Assembly (NCBI GenBank): GCA_030052745.1
Contig: JANBVO010000084.1
Location: 1-54,459, forward strand
Length of the DNA: 54,459 bases
Reading direction: 5' to 3'
DNA from: Pleurostoma richardsiae
Taxonomy: Eukaryota > Ascomycota > Sordariomycetes > Calosphaeriales > Pleurostomataceae
Part shown: positions 32,349-43,974 of the stretch, one piece after another
Layout: each line of letters begins with the position of its first letter
Position numbering within the stretch: position 1 is the stretch's first letter
The notes under the pieces: model-generated
Seen by the model: the letters and a program-made list of their open reading frames with translations, nothing else
Databases searched by the model: none
What the model was told of the DNA's origin: nothing
Position numbers and translations under genes: made by a program

Positions 32349-32387
32349 AGGGGTCAAGCCGCGCAGGGGTCAAGCCGCGCAGGGGTC
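32349..32387. repeat. Tandem 16-bp repeat, 2.4 copies, upstream of the captain
   Basis: Unit AGGGGTCAAGCCGCGC, two exact copies and a 7-bp partial third, about 225 bp upstream of the captain start. Short direct repeats near the 5' end of mobile elements are often recombinase-binding sites; this is inference. Confidence 0.7.
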
Positions 32388-32504
32388 GGAGAAGTGGTAC
32401 TAAGTACGTGACAGTGACTAATGCGCCTCACTGTCAACGCCGCTGAAATTAGCGACATGCGCCAGCCAAATTCGGCGGCCAGAACAGCGATTTCTCGACT
32501 TAAT

Positions 32505-32572
32505 GTGTAATTTTTATAAAGATAAGGAAATTAATTAATTATTTTAATATTATTATTATTACTCTCACTCTC
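32505..32572. repeat. AT-rich stretch, possible outer edge of the element
   Basis: A run of TTAATTAATTATTTTAATATTATTATTATT type bounded by normal-composition DNA. No gene is present between the captain and 32670. Confidence 0.45.
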
Positions 32573-32669
32573 TAACCAGTCACCGACTCTTCTCCTAGTC
32601 TCCGCTTTCTAACAAACTCTCCTTTCCATTGATTCTTCGCTACTTTTCCTAGGACGTGATCCCAACGGG

Positions 32670-33107
32670 TCACTCCATATTAGGAATGCGGTAGTAATGA
32701 TATCTAATTACAGCTTCCTGTGGGATTTGACCACTCCAGATGACGTAGACATCTCCGTCCAACATGACGGGGTACTCGAAGTCCACGTTGGGTCCAATGC
32801 TCGCAAGATTGCGCCAAACAAGACCAGTGACATTGACCTGTGCTAGTCTCATGTACATTTGACCGTTCATGCTGCCGTTGTCTTCAGCCCGTCTGACCAC
32901 ATCTTCGGGTTTCTCAAAGGCTAGGATAAGCCCCGTGTCCCTAACCGCATATGTGCATTCCCACAACTCTCTGTTCACAGCTTGTTTTTCAGCCAACAAC
33001 CGAGGAAACTTCGGATTCCCAGTGATACCGCCACGAGCTTCCCAAACCCCCAGCTCGCGTTGAACGAGATCCGCCAAAGCAACGTACATAATCCTCTGTG
33101 TCGCCAT
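32670..33107 (-). CDS. Hypothetical protein, 145 residues
   Basis: Uninterrupted frame starting MATQRIMYVALADLVQRELG and ending YHYYRIPNME. The hydrophobic pattern and amino-acid composition look like a real soluble alpha/beta protein. No signal peptide or family motif is recognised. It is transcribed in the same direction as the captain and lies on its 5' side, so it is probably host or neighbouring-element DNA and not cargo. Confidence 0.5.
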   Translation of the reverse strand: MATQRIMYVALADLVQRELGVWEARGGITGNPKFPRLLAEKQAVNRELWECTYAVRDTGLILAFEKPEDVVRRAEDNGSMNGQMYMRLAQVNVTGLVWRNLASIGPNVDFEYPVMLDGDVYVIWSGQIPQEAVIRYHYYRIPNME

Positions 33108-33819
33108 TGCGCCTCACGATTCGCCACCAACTAACCGTCTCACACCCTAAACACAATATTCGAAGGGATAAGACCAGAAGAGCAATGGACTGAAGAGAAG
33201 TGAAGGAGAAAAAGAGAGAGAGCATTATTTTAAAAGGGGTGGGAGAGAGAAGTGGCGGTATATAGAGCAGGGGCAGGCTTTTCCGCGTATGTCACTATGA
33301 GAAATAGAAGGGAATAGAATGCTATGGAAGAACAGTCGCGGGTGAGTCACGTCACATACAGCAAAAGAGGGTTTGTGGTGCTGACAGCTAACAAAACCGC
33401 GATTCAACATGCGCGGAACCTGCTTGTTTGACACGAAGCTCATGCGACAGCACGTGCACAATCACGTGATATTTGGCGAAACAGGAGGAACCGTGCTGGC
33501 AAGCGGCACGCCTCAGGAAGCCTGGAGGAACGCTCAGCTTTTTGGGTTTTCTTATTCCAGTGGTGCGTTGTTGCCCCTGTATCGTGGCTAACGAAATAGC
33601 CACGTAGGTTGAGCTTCTGCAAGAGGTAAGGGGTGGATTATGAAACTTATTGAAACTCGGCTGAACCAAGGTAGGTAGAAGCTCAACACGGCAAGCCGTT
33701 GTAGAACGGGCGCGGGCGCCGGCAAGCACATACCGATCTTCGCTGCCAAACACCCACGCTAGATCTTTCTTTTACGCGCGAGACGCACCAGTCGTCGTGG
33801 CGAGGAATCAGCCTACTGC
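33108..33819. other. No gene recognised
   Basis: Contains the upstream region of the 145-residue ORF, including an ATTTTAAAA box at about 33227. Several short frames match no family I know. Confidence 0.4.
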
Positions 33820-34179
33820 GTTGAAGCTTGCGTCGGAAGTGCTTGCTCAGGTCGGTGGGAGTGTAGAATTCGTGGATGAGGTCCTCCACTTCGCGAGCGC
33901 AGCCCCGACGCACAAGAAGCAGCGCCCCGGCCGCTCCTTCTCGTCCTCAACGAAGACCGACATCGCGGCGAGAAACACAGACTGTCTTGCGGGGGGCTCG
34001 CGAGCACCGTCAGCAGCCGCGACGACAGTCGACGTGGCGCCGGCGCGGCGGACGGTCCCGATGGCAGTGTCCCTCCATCGGTAGTAGCCTTCGACGGTGG
34101 TCTTTACGCGGGCGGTGAACGCGACGACCAGCGCTTCTGTGACAGGTGGTATCGGTTGTGATAGGCTCGGTGAAATCAA
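33820..34179 (-). pseudogene. DUF3435-type protein, C-terminal relic
   Basis: Minus-strand sequence with ARVKTTVEGYYRWRDTAI, RPGRCFLCVGAAL and, after a frameshift, DLIHEFYTPTDLSKHFRRK. This is the Cys/His-rich tail typical of one class of fungal DUF3435 proteins. The recombinase core is absent. It lies in the same orientation as, and 1.7 kb outside, the intact captain. Confidence 0.6.
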
Positions 34180-34401
34180 TGCCTCGTAGTTATGTTCGAC
34201 GTACTGTGGTCCGACTGGCCATTGCTAGCGTTTGGACTGATAAGACTGCATGTATGGCCCGTCCTCCTGAGCTCTTCAAACGTATCTGGATACAGACACC
34301 AGCGGGGTCTGGCGGTCCATGAACGCGGCAGCGTGCTTAATGGCGAGGGGTATAGCTCGGGAGGGTGGACTAGGTCACTCGCATCGGCATCGTCGTAGCC
34401 C

Positions 34402-35000
34402 TCATCGAGCTTGTTCTCGCGTTAGTCGTGACGCCTGATCTTCATCCAAGGTCGGCACCTTGTAGACGTTGTCCATATTGCCCGTCAGCATCTCTGGTGT
34501 ATCCACGCTGCGCGACGTGATGAGGATCGATCCGTGAGGGCTTTTCGGAATGAGTAACTCGATCGACGGCTCAGTCGTACAGTCGTGAGGACGGCCCGAT
34601 TGAAAGACTTGGACGTCGTCGGAATTGTCCAGTATCGTCAACTACCGTTCATTTTCCTCATCGCATAGCTAGTTGCGCACTAGCCCGGGCGTGTCGGTAT
34701 TGGGATCAGCATGCCGCGGCAGTTGTAGCTTGGCTGCTATGTCTCGGTAGGCCGCCTCGAGACGGCTCCTACTGCTTGCAGGCACCCAGAAAACTCCGTA
34801 CTCTCCCAGGACGCTATCGGATCTCGTACGCATGCTGTAGGGCGAGCTGGGATTCCCTGGTGTCGTCAGCGCGGTCTGAAAAGTCTGGAAGATCCTCACC
34901 TCGGCCGTTGAGTTTCGACGCCGCCATGCTGAGGCGGATGCATCTTCCACTGTGTACAAGCCACTGTCCAAAACGACGCAAGGGCCTCGTGTCTGTCGCA
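34402..35000 (-). pseudogene. NB-ARC (NLR) domain relic
   Basis: Segments in order: GVFWVPASSRSRLEAAYRDI with DPNTDTPGLVRN (before Walker B), then, after a frameshift and stop near 34640, LTILDNSDDVQVFQSG (Walker B-like) and HGSILITSRSVDTPEMLTG with VPTLDEDQASRL (the following NB-ARC strands and helix). The P-loop and repeat domains were not found. NLR genes are frequent Starship passengers and heterokaryon-incompatibility factors; this one is dead. Confidence 0.7.
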
Positions 35001-35479
35001 ATGGTGCTATCGACGATCTAGTAGAAGAGAACGGCTTCACACGCTAGGTCGTGAGGAATACGACGCCGTCGAAGCATTCCAGCTCGCACAGGAACACAGA
35101 GACAAGGCCATTCTGGCACGAAGCCGCATGTATCCAACCACGGTGTACTGTAGAAGCCAAGATTCCGATGCGGGCGGAGAACCTGGTCGCTGTCAAACTG
35201 GAGCTCGACTGCTTTCCCGTGAAGCTGCGATAGGCCCAAGCCGCCCCCTCGTAAGAATGCATTGGTCCGCGGCCGCAGCCGGGAACAGCTCCGACCTAGT
35301 TTTAGCAGGGCGGCCTGCGTGGGTTCTTTGTGCCGCCGATAACTAACGCTATCTTTACTGCGAGGCTTGGCCAAAAGTGGCTGATTGGGTGTCGGAATGT
35401 GGCGGAGCATCATGCCGCAAGGTTAAGAATCATTCGAAAACGCTGTCCTCATCATCCAACCCTACCACAGTCGCGTACC

Positions 35480-36475
35480 CATCATGGAAGGCCAACCATG
35501 GTCGGTGATCATCAAAGATGACCCTATTGGGGAGCCTTTGGATACTTTTCGCGCCCTGTTCAATTCAATTTGTGAAGACAGGAACATTTCTTGTACGCCT
35601 AACGCGCTTGGCCAGCTTGAACATGAAAGTAGGCACGACCAACTTTGTTGCCTTGCTTCGCTGGTTCCGACCCAGACCTCCAAGCCTCACTCTTGATCTC
35701 CTCTCAGCGCAGCAACGCCTGCTCATCTCTCGTCTGCTTCCCTCCGGCGGCCGAGACAAGAATCTCTTCGGCGATCTGTTGAGGCTCAATTCTACCGTTA
35801 ACTCCGACGACTTCAACTTCGACCGTGTTAAGCCACTTCTAACTACAGACCTCGCCGAGAAACCCGACGACCAGACCTGGGGCTAAGTCTCCAACGCTGT
35901 TATCGGATCGACCCCCCCTCCCCGATCGATAGCCTCGTCGCTCCAGCAGACCCCCGTGGCTCCGCAACACGAGCAGCTTTCGCGAACTCGTCGGAACACC
36001 GCAAGTACGTGGACGATGTGCTCAAGGAGGAGCTCGGCCCTATGGTATGTTGGGCTCCGCGGCTTCCACGAGACATATATTTTAAAGACGTGCTCGACCT
36101 TGACCCAGCGTCTAAGGCGTCCTTCCGGCGATGTTTGTAAGGCAGTGATCCGCTCTTTGCCGACGGCTGGCGGACGTGGCCGAGAGACGCTAATCAGGAC
36201 GACGTGCTGAACTGGGTCACGACTTTCGTCGAGAAACTGACGGCGTTTGCAGAAAGCTACAAGCCGATGCCGGTGAACAGAAGGCCACTGGCACAACTAG
36301 ATAAGCCGATTCGCGGCTCGACGGCAGAGCGCAAACTGGATGTGGGCTTCGTCAACAACCGTGATGCCAAGAAGGATTCGAGATGCGACTGGACTGAGAT
36401 TCTTGTGCCGGAAGAGCTGAAGAGCAACACATCTGCCGATAGGCCTTCGGAAGCGTGGCTCGACCTGCACGCCCC
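35480..36475 (+). pseudogene. FunK1-type fungal kinase, N-terminal half, broken
   Basis: Recognisable pieces in several frames: LLRLNSTVNSDDFNFDRVKP, a TAA at about 35883, ANSSEHRKYVDDVLKEELGP, QLDKPIRGSTAERKLDVGFV, RCDWTEILVPEELKSN and PSEAWLDL. These are the conserved N-terminal region of FunK1 kinases. The sequence ends at AWLDL, where another gene begins. The catalytic part is absent here; a FunK1 C-terminal piece lies 5.9 kb downstream on the same strand. Confidence 0.8.
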
Positions 36476-36480
36476 TCGAT

Positions 36481-38893
36481 GAGACCCACCCTGACAGCAG
36501 CGACGGGACCACTGATGGAGACCCTACTATCACGTTTGCGGAACGGGCGTGGAACACTCTCCCTCATGATAAGATCGTGATGACTCTCCGAGCCGAGTTC
36601 AGCGGCTGCTCTCTCCTTCCCAGGTGCAGTGTCAGAGCCGCGGAGTACTTGGCCTAGTACGCCACGCGAGCTCGAGACCCAGCCGCCCGTGGGGATTCTC
36701 CCGCTGACGCCGACGCCGACGCCAACGACCCGGCGTCCGACCTGGCCGTGCTTCTCCTTTTTTTTTGGGCCAACCGCGCTTTCATCCAAGAGATTCACCG
36801 ACACCTTGTATAAGGTCTCAGGGAAGAAGGCAGGGCAGAGAAAAGACGGTGACGCATCCACCTCATTGCCGCCATTCAAGACCTTCTACCACCCGCTCAT
36901 TACTGCGGCGCTATCACGGTATGGGGCAGAGGAGACTGACTACCGCCACTGGGTCGCATGTCTCGACCAGGACAAGAGGAAGGATCATGGCTGGATCATC
37001 AAGTTCGAGCCTCGCGATATTGCTGGTGCAATAAAGGCTTGTCAGTTCTACCTCCTCATATCTTTGCGTTTCCTTTTTAATCCTCCCTCGCCCTGAGATT
37101 CACACATGCCTCATGATCTGCATCCTTATGCCTGGCCCGCCGAGATCGTCTGTATGATGGGCTCGCAATTGACCGCTGTTTCGTGGCACAGGTCAGGACA
37201 ATGTCGCTGGCGAGCAGGACGACGAAGACGCTCTCGAGCCGTCGGAACAAAGCAGCGGTGAGGACACCTTGGACCTCGAGGAAAGCACGATGGAGGATGA
37301 GGGCAACCGTATGCCTTTCTTCCCTAGAGAACAAGCATCCGACCCTGCGAATAAGGAACATAGCATGGAAGATCAGCGATCCGACGACGACGGCTCGCGT
37401 CCCGGGACAGTCGACCGTATCCCGAGCCCAGAGCATAGTCGCAAGCACCGACCGTCGCTGTTGCAGATAGAAGAGGCAGTTTCATTCGCGCCGGTAGAAT
37501 GCGATTCGGTCTCGTCCTGGGCAACGGATAGTTCTGCCACGTTCGCCCCTCATGTCCCGGTACACTTACTACTGAGGATGATCTTGAGTCAGGAAACGAG
37601 GTCTTTGGCTACAGAAACCGCGTCGTCAAAAAGAGAGCACAGTCCTGGACCCGACGAGACGCTGAGGAAGATCGCCCGAATGACAGGGAGCCTGCAGGTG
37701 TCACCGCCCCCTGGAGATCCAGCAAGCTATCACCAGCCAAGAGAAGAGACTGGGCAGCTGGATGGCACGCCGCGATCAGGAGAAGATATTGTGGTGTTGG
37801 CTGACTCGCCTCGTGATCGTCTCAGCTCGTCGCCGGAAACTGAAGATCCCTGGGCTATCGTTTGTGGTGATGACCTGGCCCGGGTCTCGGACAGAGACGG
37901 GCAGGAGTCAATGCTCAACGACTGCCTCGTCAACGCATTCGTCCACCTGTGCTCGGCGTTTCGCGACGATATGGAGGCGCTGCCGTCGACAATCCCATGC
38001 GGACCTTCGGCGGAGCTCCTTTTTGACCGGCATGACATATGCGACTGCCGCATCGTCGTGCCACTTCATCTCGGCAACCATTGGGCACTGGCAGTCCTGA
38101 AAGTGCGGGAGCGCCGGTCGATCGTCATGGACTCCCTCAAAGGCGACTCGGTCAACAAGGCCGTCGTGCCAATACTCTGCGATGTCACATCGAGGTTCTT
38201 GCCGACACCGTACGACGACTTTGACAGCTGGCAGGTGCAGCAGCTGCAATGCCCTCAGCAGCGAGACGGCGTCAGCTGCGGGCTCTACGTCTGCGTTTTT
38301 GCCCTTTTCCAAGCCGCCGACCTCGACCTCCCACAGTCTCTCGATCCTCCGCTGTGGCGTAATGTACTCCACGCCATTGCAGGGAATCATGCCCTAGATG
38401 AGACTCGCATTTCACAAGATATGCTGCGTGCCCAACTGGGAGACCCCAGGCCAGCCAGCGAGGCACCAGACGACAACGGCTCAGCTGCCGAAAAGGTAGC
38501 CTTCCATCTCCGTCAAGCCCGGGCGATTGGTTCTCGCGCGAAGTCGGAGTTTACGCACAGGCTCACTGCTGTCAAAGAGTACATCACCGGCGTGCGGGAA
38601 GCCGAGCGGGTAGTCTCGACACTTGTGAGGCAAGCCAGCAGCCCCTGGATCGAGGAGGCGCTATTAATACTTCTCGCGGAGGAGGCCTGGCGGAGCCAGG
38701 ATGTGGCCGGCCGATCATGGTCCAGCGGCGTCGCGTGCAGTCGCTCCGAAAGCTGCGGGATACCTCCGTGCTGAGGCTGCAGAACCTGGGCCTCCAGGCC
38801 ATCATCCACGCGATGGAAGGCGTCGCCAAAGACTATGACGGCGCTCTCCGCGAGCTGGAGGACGCGCTTCATTTTGCAGAAGCGGGCCAGTGA
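36481..38893 (+). CDS. Ulp1/SENP-type (C48) cysteine protease gene, probably frameshifted at its 3' end
   Basis: The main exon runs from about 37192 to a stop at 38774. The catalytic domain is clear: substrate-binding MLNDCLVNAFVHLCSAF, His in LGNHWALAVL, Asp in IVMDSLKGD, and Gln and Cys in QQRDGVSCGLYVCVFAL. Upstream coding pieces include DPTITFAERAWNTLPHDKI, LLLFFWANRAFIQEIHRHL and HWVACLDQDKRKDHGWI, joined by introns (one ends GTGGCACAG at 37191). After about 38700 a helical frame (LRLQNLGLQAIIHAMEGVAK) continues in +1 to 38893, so a one-base shift probably removed the coiled-coil tail. Such proteases cleave SUMO; domesticated or transposon-borne copies are common. Exact exon ends upstream are uncertain. 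Confidence 0.65.
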
Positions 38894-40774
38894 TGTAAAC
38901 AGCACATCGTGGCGTCACAGTTCTGGCTTGTCCTCTTTCGCTTACGCAGAAGATAGCGCGCTACAGTGTCTGGCGGAAACGTGTTTGCCCTTCTAACCTC
39001 TGCTATGTAATGATAGCTAGACTCCCGTGCAGATGGCTCCGTCGTACTTGGGCACAGTGGAGTGAAGCATTCTGTGTGGGATATTGGACCATCCTCTCCA
39101 ACTTTATTTCAGCCTCTGCTGGAGGGCGATGTATTGCTGCAGGTATTCCTAGGCGGCGATCCGTGATCCGGAACGTGATCCAGGGAAATGAATTGTCTAT
39201 ACAAGACCACACTCCTTCCATAGCTTAGAACATAAACCCCCGCCCGGTTACCTACGTTAGGTATACCTGGATTGTCACAGGGTAGGTTTGCGCTTGCACT
39301 GGCCAGGCAGCAGGGCAGGTACAATATCTGAGCGAAACTGCGAGAGCTCCTGCCAATGACAGCGTATTACAGCGACTGATTCCTAGGTACTTCAGCTGCC
39401 CTAGAGAGCGCCATGACAACCACATTACTGCGATGCCATCAGCAGCAGTGGTTTCCCGCCGCTTCCTCCTGGCCCGGCTCCAGAAGCAGCCGTCCAGCCG
39501 TCCAACGGTCATAGCTCTTAGTTCACACCAACCGCTCCGCTTTAGGAGGCACCCCACTACCTGGGGGTTTGGATATTGACGACTACCGGTTTTAACATCT
39601 CTAATGCCACACTGTACATCACTCATTGCAGTACAAAGAAAGGCTCAAGTCCACTATTGGATCCTTTGGGGATTCCGGGTGACGCCAGTTTCATTCACGA
39701 GCCCGAGAACCATCTGTCGTATTAGACCGTGGCCGATGAATGCGAGGAGGAATATGATGGCTCCACTGGGTAGACTCCTCTTTGGTCTTCCTTCGACCAC
39801 TCCAGCAAACTTTCAACAAAGATTACGCAGCCTGGGATATCATTCTGGAGGGCGAGCTGAGAATACCCGCCGATGTCCTTCAACTTCGCATCCCTTGGCA
39901 ATTAGCCAAGTAGCGCCTGCTTCCGGTCACCTTGTGGTACCTTTTGCATCTCAATGACAGACAGCTAAGTCGGCTCCAGGCCGCTCGATAGCTGTCATGA
40001 CTGCGTCAGACGTTTCTTCAACGAAATACGATCGTTCCACGGCAAAGACATCCGCGGATCACTGTGGTGGTATTTGCAGGTCACTAGATACCCGCCAAGC
40101 TGTAGGCTTGCGGTACACGAGCGCGATGTCCAGCCCCACCTGCCGGAGGCGCGCGGTGCTGTTTTGGATCGACCGATGCCTCAGGGTTGCTAACAATTCT
40201 GTCTTGTGGGTGGCTACCCGTCAATGCCCGTCTTCACACTGTCTGGCTGTGGGCGCCACGCGCAAGACGACCCGTCACGGTCGACCGCCACCATGGTGCC
40301 CGGCTCGGGCGGACAGGGATGGCTGGTTAGGCGATCGAGCTAACTTATAAGTCTTCGACACCCGTGTGCTCTCCTAGGTCTCTCCGGTCGCGCCCTCAGT
40401 CGTGATGGCTGTCAATACACATCTCCCTTCAGATTCCGCCGTTGACTTGGGCCCAGACCAGAGTCAATTCATTGGCCCGACGGGCCTAGACCACGGAGAC
40501 GCGGTTCGTGGACTCTTCTGTCTGAGTGCAGCCTGCGCTGACATATCCAGGCCTCCTTCTCCTCGTCCACCACATCTCTGGACCGGATCAGTGAGGACGC
40601 CAGTGGTGCGTTCCCGAACCCTCCCGCGCGGCCTGCTACTGACCACCACTTTAGCGTCCAATCTACCAGACGATCAGGTAGAACACCCCCGCCGCTAATG
40701 CTTCCTCATCTACTGACCGATTTGTTGCCAGGACGAGCAAAACAGAATCGGTACCGTCTCAAACAGGCCTCGCG
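38894..40774. other. No gene recognised
   Basis: Only short frames. A 15-bp inverted repeat, TACCTA-CGT-TAGGTA, lies at 39249-39263. Codon character is not gene-like. Confidence 0.4.
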
Positions 40775-40779
40775 ATGTC

Positions 40780-41600
40780 CTCATTACTGACACGTCCAGC
40801 CTGCCATCGTCGATTGTACGAGGTCCTGGGAAGGAAACTCCACCTCAGCCCTCCGCGGAAAGGCGGCCGTGTCCTCGACCTCGGTACCGGGGCCGGCGAC
40901 TGGGCAATCGACTATGGTGCGTCTAGTGCGAGGTCAAGATTCTCCAGGCTGACAGGCGGAAGCAAAAGTACGTCCCGAGGCGGAGGTTGTAGGCACTGAT
41001 CACATGCCCATCCAGCCCCAGAAGTGAGTTTATCCCTCACACGTTCCTCCGAGGACTGCTCAACTCAATGGTGCATGATCCCCGGTAACTGCAGATTCGA
41101 GATCGACGATCTAGAGCAGCTCTGGACCTGGAGGCCGACATTTACTTTCCTCTTCAGCAGGCGCACTTAGACTCCTTCAAGGATCTGCAGAAGCTATGCG
41201 GTCAAGCCTACCGGTACGTCGGCCTCTATCGTTTTGGCAATAACTGACGGCCTCCCTCTCGCAGCACGCTGGTCCCGGGCGGGTATTTCGAAGTGCAAGA
41301 AATCGATGAGTCCGACGATATTGCGGACCGATACGAGACTCTGATGGAGCAGGCGGGGTTCGTTGACATCACAAAATGGACCCGGACTCTGCCCACGATC
41401 TTCAGACCAGCAAGACGGAACAGTGAATGGAGCCAACATATGCGCGATGGCATATCCTGCGGGCCGGAGAGCTGTTGCAAAGATGCGCGAGAGATGAGCA
41501 GGGAGATCGCCAGTGATCTGAAACTGTCAGGTGGCCATCCCCGAATCTAGAGGCGCCGCTGACATTCAGACAGGATCGTTGTGTACGGCCGCAAGCATGT
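40780..41600 (+). pseudogene. LaeA-like SAM methyltransferase relic
   Basis: Pieces in order and in different frames: VLDLGTGAGDWAID (SAM-binding motif I) near 40871, CRFEIDDLEQLWTW near 41090-41125, LVPGGYFEVQEIDESDD near 41270-41315 and LMEQAGFVDITKWTRTLPT, then IVVYGRK near 41575. This is the order seen in fungal class I methyltransferases of the LaeA/velvet-associated group. Stops and frameshifts separate the pieces. Confidence 0.7.
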
Positions 41601-42360
41601 GTCTCCGGTCGACCTAGGCTCAGGTCCCGTGTGCGTACCGCGACAACCGGACGAGACCGTTCTTCTCGCGCTGGTTTGGATGGAGTTGTTTCGGCCTTTG
41701 CGGTTGACAGGGAGCGCAAGCGCTGCCAGAAACAGCGATGGACATTTTGTGATCAGGGTAGTTCTGCACGCGCTGGTACGACAGATTGAGATGCTGGGGT
41801 TGTAATAAAATGAACAGCGAGAGTAATCTGGGACGAGGCTCTGATTCAATAATACCATTCACTCCGAGATCACGTTTGCTTCGCTGCTTTGGCTAGGAAG
41901 TGAGATGCCGTTCGACGCACTGCCCCTGACCAGTCTATCCGCGACATCGACCGCCGTGACAGCACGCGGCACGCATCGTGCACGTTCCCTGCCATGATCT
42001 GATCACAGGGGTGTCGCTGTTCTCACACTTCTCGCCTTCATTTGCAGCATCCCAGGCCACCATGGCTGCCCAATCTCCTTCGGTAGATAGCCATACCAGC
42101 AGCACGATGCGGCTCTTCCGCCAACATCCATAGTAACCTGGTGTCAAGCGCACCCGTGGCAGGGTGGGAGCAGCTGGGCTGCTTGATTACCCAACAGGCA
42201 CACACACCGTGACAGCGTGGCAGAATATGGCATAGCTATGCGTCTAGGAGTATTGATCACAGCTTCGTCAGCATAGGACGCCTGACACTTGTCTGCCGCC
42301 GAGCAAGCGGGCGTACTCAGTTTCTCTAACCAAGGCGCCTAGTGGCCCTGTACCGAATTA
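41601..42360. other. No gene recognised
   Basis: Short frames only; no motif seen. Confidence 0.4.
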
Positions 42361-42846
42361 AGTTCGTTAGTAGGCCATTCTCCGTCGATCTACAAGGCCA
42401 GTTCGTGAAAAGCCCTGCTATGCGGGCTTGAAGGCCTGTGTTGAAGGACACGAGTATTTGCACAAGGCCGACTTTCTTCGTGGGGACATCTCAATCAACA
42501 ACCTTATGATCAATATAGACTGCGATAATCCTTTACGGTCTTCCGTTTTGACCGACCTGGACCTCGCCGTCAAAGAGCAGCGAAAAAGTGCCTCGGGAGC
42601 GGCGAGGAAGACTGGCACGAGAGCTTTAGTGGCTATCGAAGCACTTCTCGGTGAACACCACTCCTTTAGACATGATCTCGAGTAATTCTTCTAGGTGTTC
42701 TTCTGGATATATGTTCATTATAAAGGGCCAGACTGGGGGAAAGTCGTTCAAAGATTTGAGAAGTGTAACTTTACGGAAACCGAGGAGCTAGTCGGGACGA
42801 AGCTTGGAGTCATCGCTTCACAAAACCATGACGAAATTCTTCACTA
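42361..42846 (+). pseudogene. FunK1-type kinase, C-terminal fragment, broken
   Basis: Contains GDISINNLMIN (catalytic loop, preceding His changed to Arg), LTDLDLAVKEQRKSASGA (DFG-equivalent DLD), KTGTRALVAIEALLGE and HSFRHDLE, then a stop and VFFWIYVHYKGPDWG plus FTETEELVGTKLGVI. It is the activation segment and C-lobe of a FunK1 kinase. The N-terminal counterpart is at 35480-36475 on the same strand. The His-to-Arg change and stops make it inactive. Confidence 0.8.
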
Positions 42847-43974
42847 AATGCTACGGGCCAATGATGCCCTGAATCAACAAGTTACGGCGGGTTGTCTTTC
42901 CCCAAGGAGGCGCTGCCTCGAGAATAGGTGAAAAATGGGTTAGCTGAGCAATGAGAGCGAGCAAGGAAAGATGAGACGCAATGGCTTCCTTGCTGAGGAC
43001 AGAGAGGGCGGGCAATGGGGTCACGAAGAGGGAGAGAAGAAGAACGGCCAACGGGAGGCGGACGAGAACGGAGAACGCCCATGGCTTAGGAGCGTCGGCA
43101 GTCAGGATCTAAGGGTATAGAGAAACAACAGCACAGAGGGACGAGCGTATGCTCTGCTGTGATGCCGACCGCCTGGTGGCCATGTAGAAGGAATTCAACT
43201 TTGGGCGCAGGAGTCGTCATTTTCGGGCCACCCCTGGGGAACCTTTTTGGGCCACCTCGGCTGAAATTGAAGCACCTGACAGTCTGCTGTGGCATAGCCA
43301 CGCTTAGGAGGGGAAAAGTGAGCAAGGGTGAGTAGCGCTGGAGTGGGCTAGATGCGGAAGCTCTAATCAGCTACCCGGGGTGGTTTCCCCCCGACGATGA
43401 GGCTTATCTAGCCAGGCAGCCATAAGACCGCCTGGCCCCACCGCAATGAAAGAACCAGCGAGCGAGCGCTCCCTCTCTCCTCAATCTGTTTTCTGCGACG
43501 GAGACACATTTGAGTCATACCCAGAACCGTAGCGAATCAGAAATCTACGATGGGCTCGAGTCAGAGCCGTTGATGCTTGGAGTTCGGCCATGGGTTGCCT
43601 CCGCCAATTCTGTTTTGTCTATAGAGTAACATGAGTGAGTCGTTCAATGCCGTGTATATTAACATAGGACCGTGGTTAGCTGGTTTTGGGGATGATCAAT
43701 GCATCTTCAACAACTCGGATATGGAGGAGTCTTACACGCCATGAAATATTTCCAGTTACTAATTAATCATCTATTTGAATGAAGTCAAGCAAGATTCTCA
43801 ATAATAATGTCTAGAGAGTCGGGCGAGAAGTCCTAATGTCGGGTATTGATAAGATGCTTGTAAAATTCGATTCCGGAACGACAGCATTTGATCCCTGTGA
43901 AATTTATCTATTCCATCAAAGTAAACTGTTCACCATCTCACAAGAAGCCCATCCTTTGCTGGAGGTAGCCATCT
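42847..43974. other. No gene recognised
   Basis: Open frames on the minus strand are Ser/Leu-rich and unconvincing. Poly-purine and CCACC-rich stretches are present. Confidence 0.4.
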
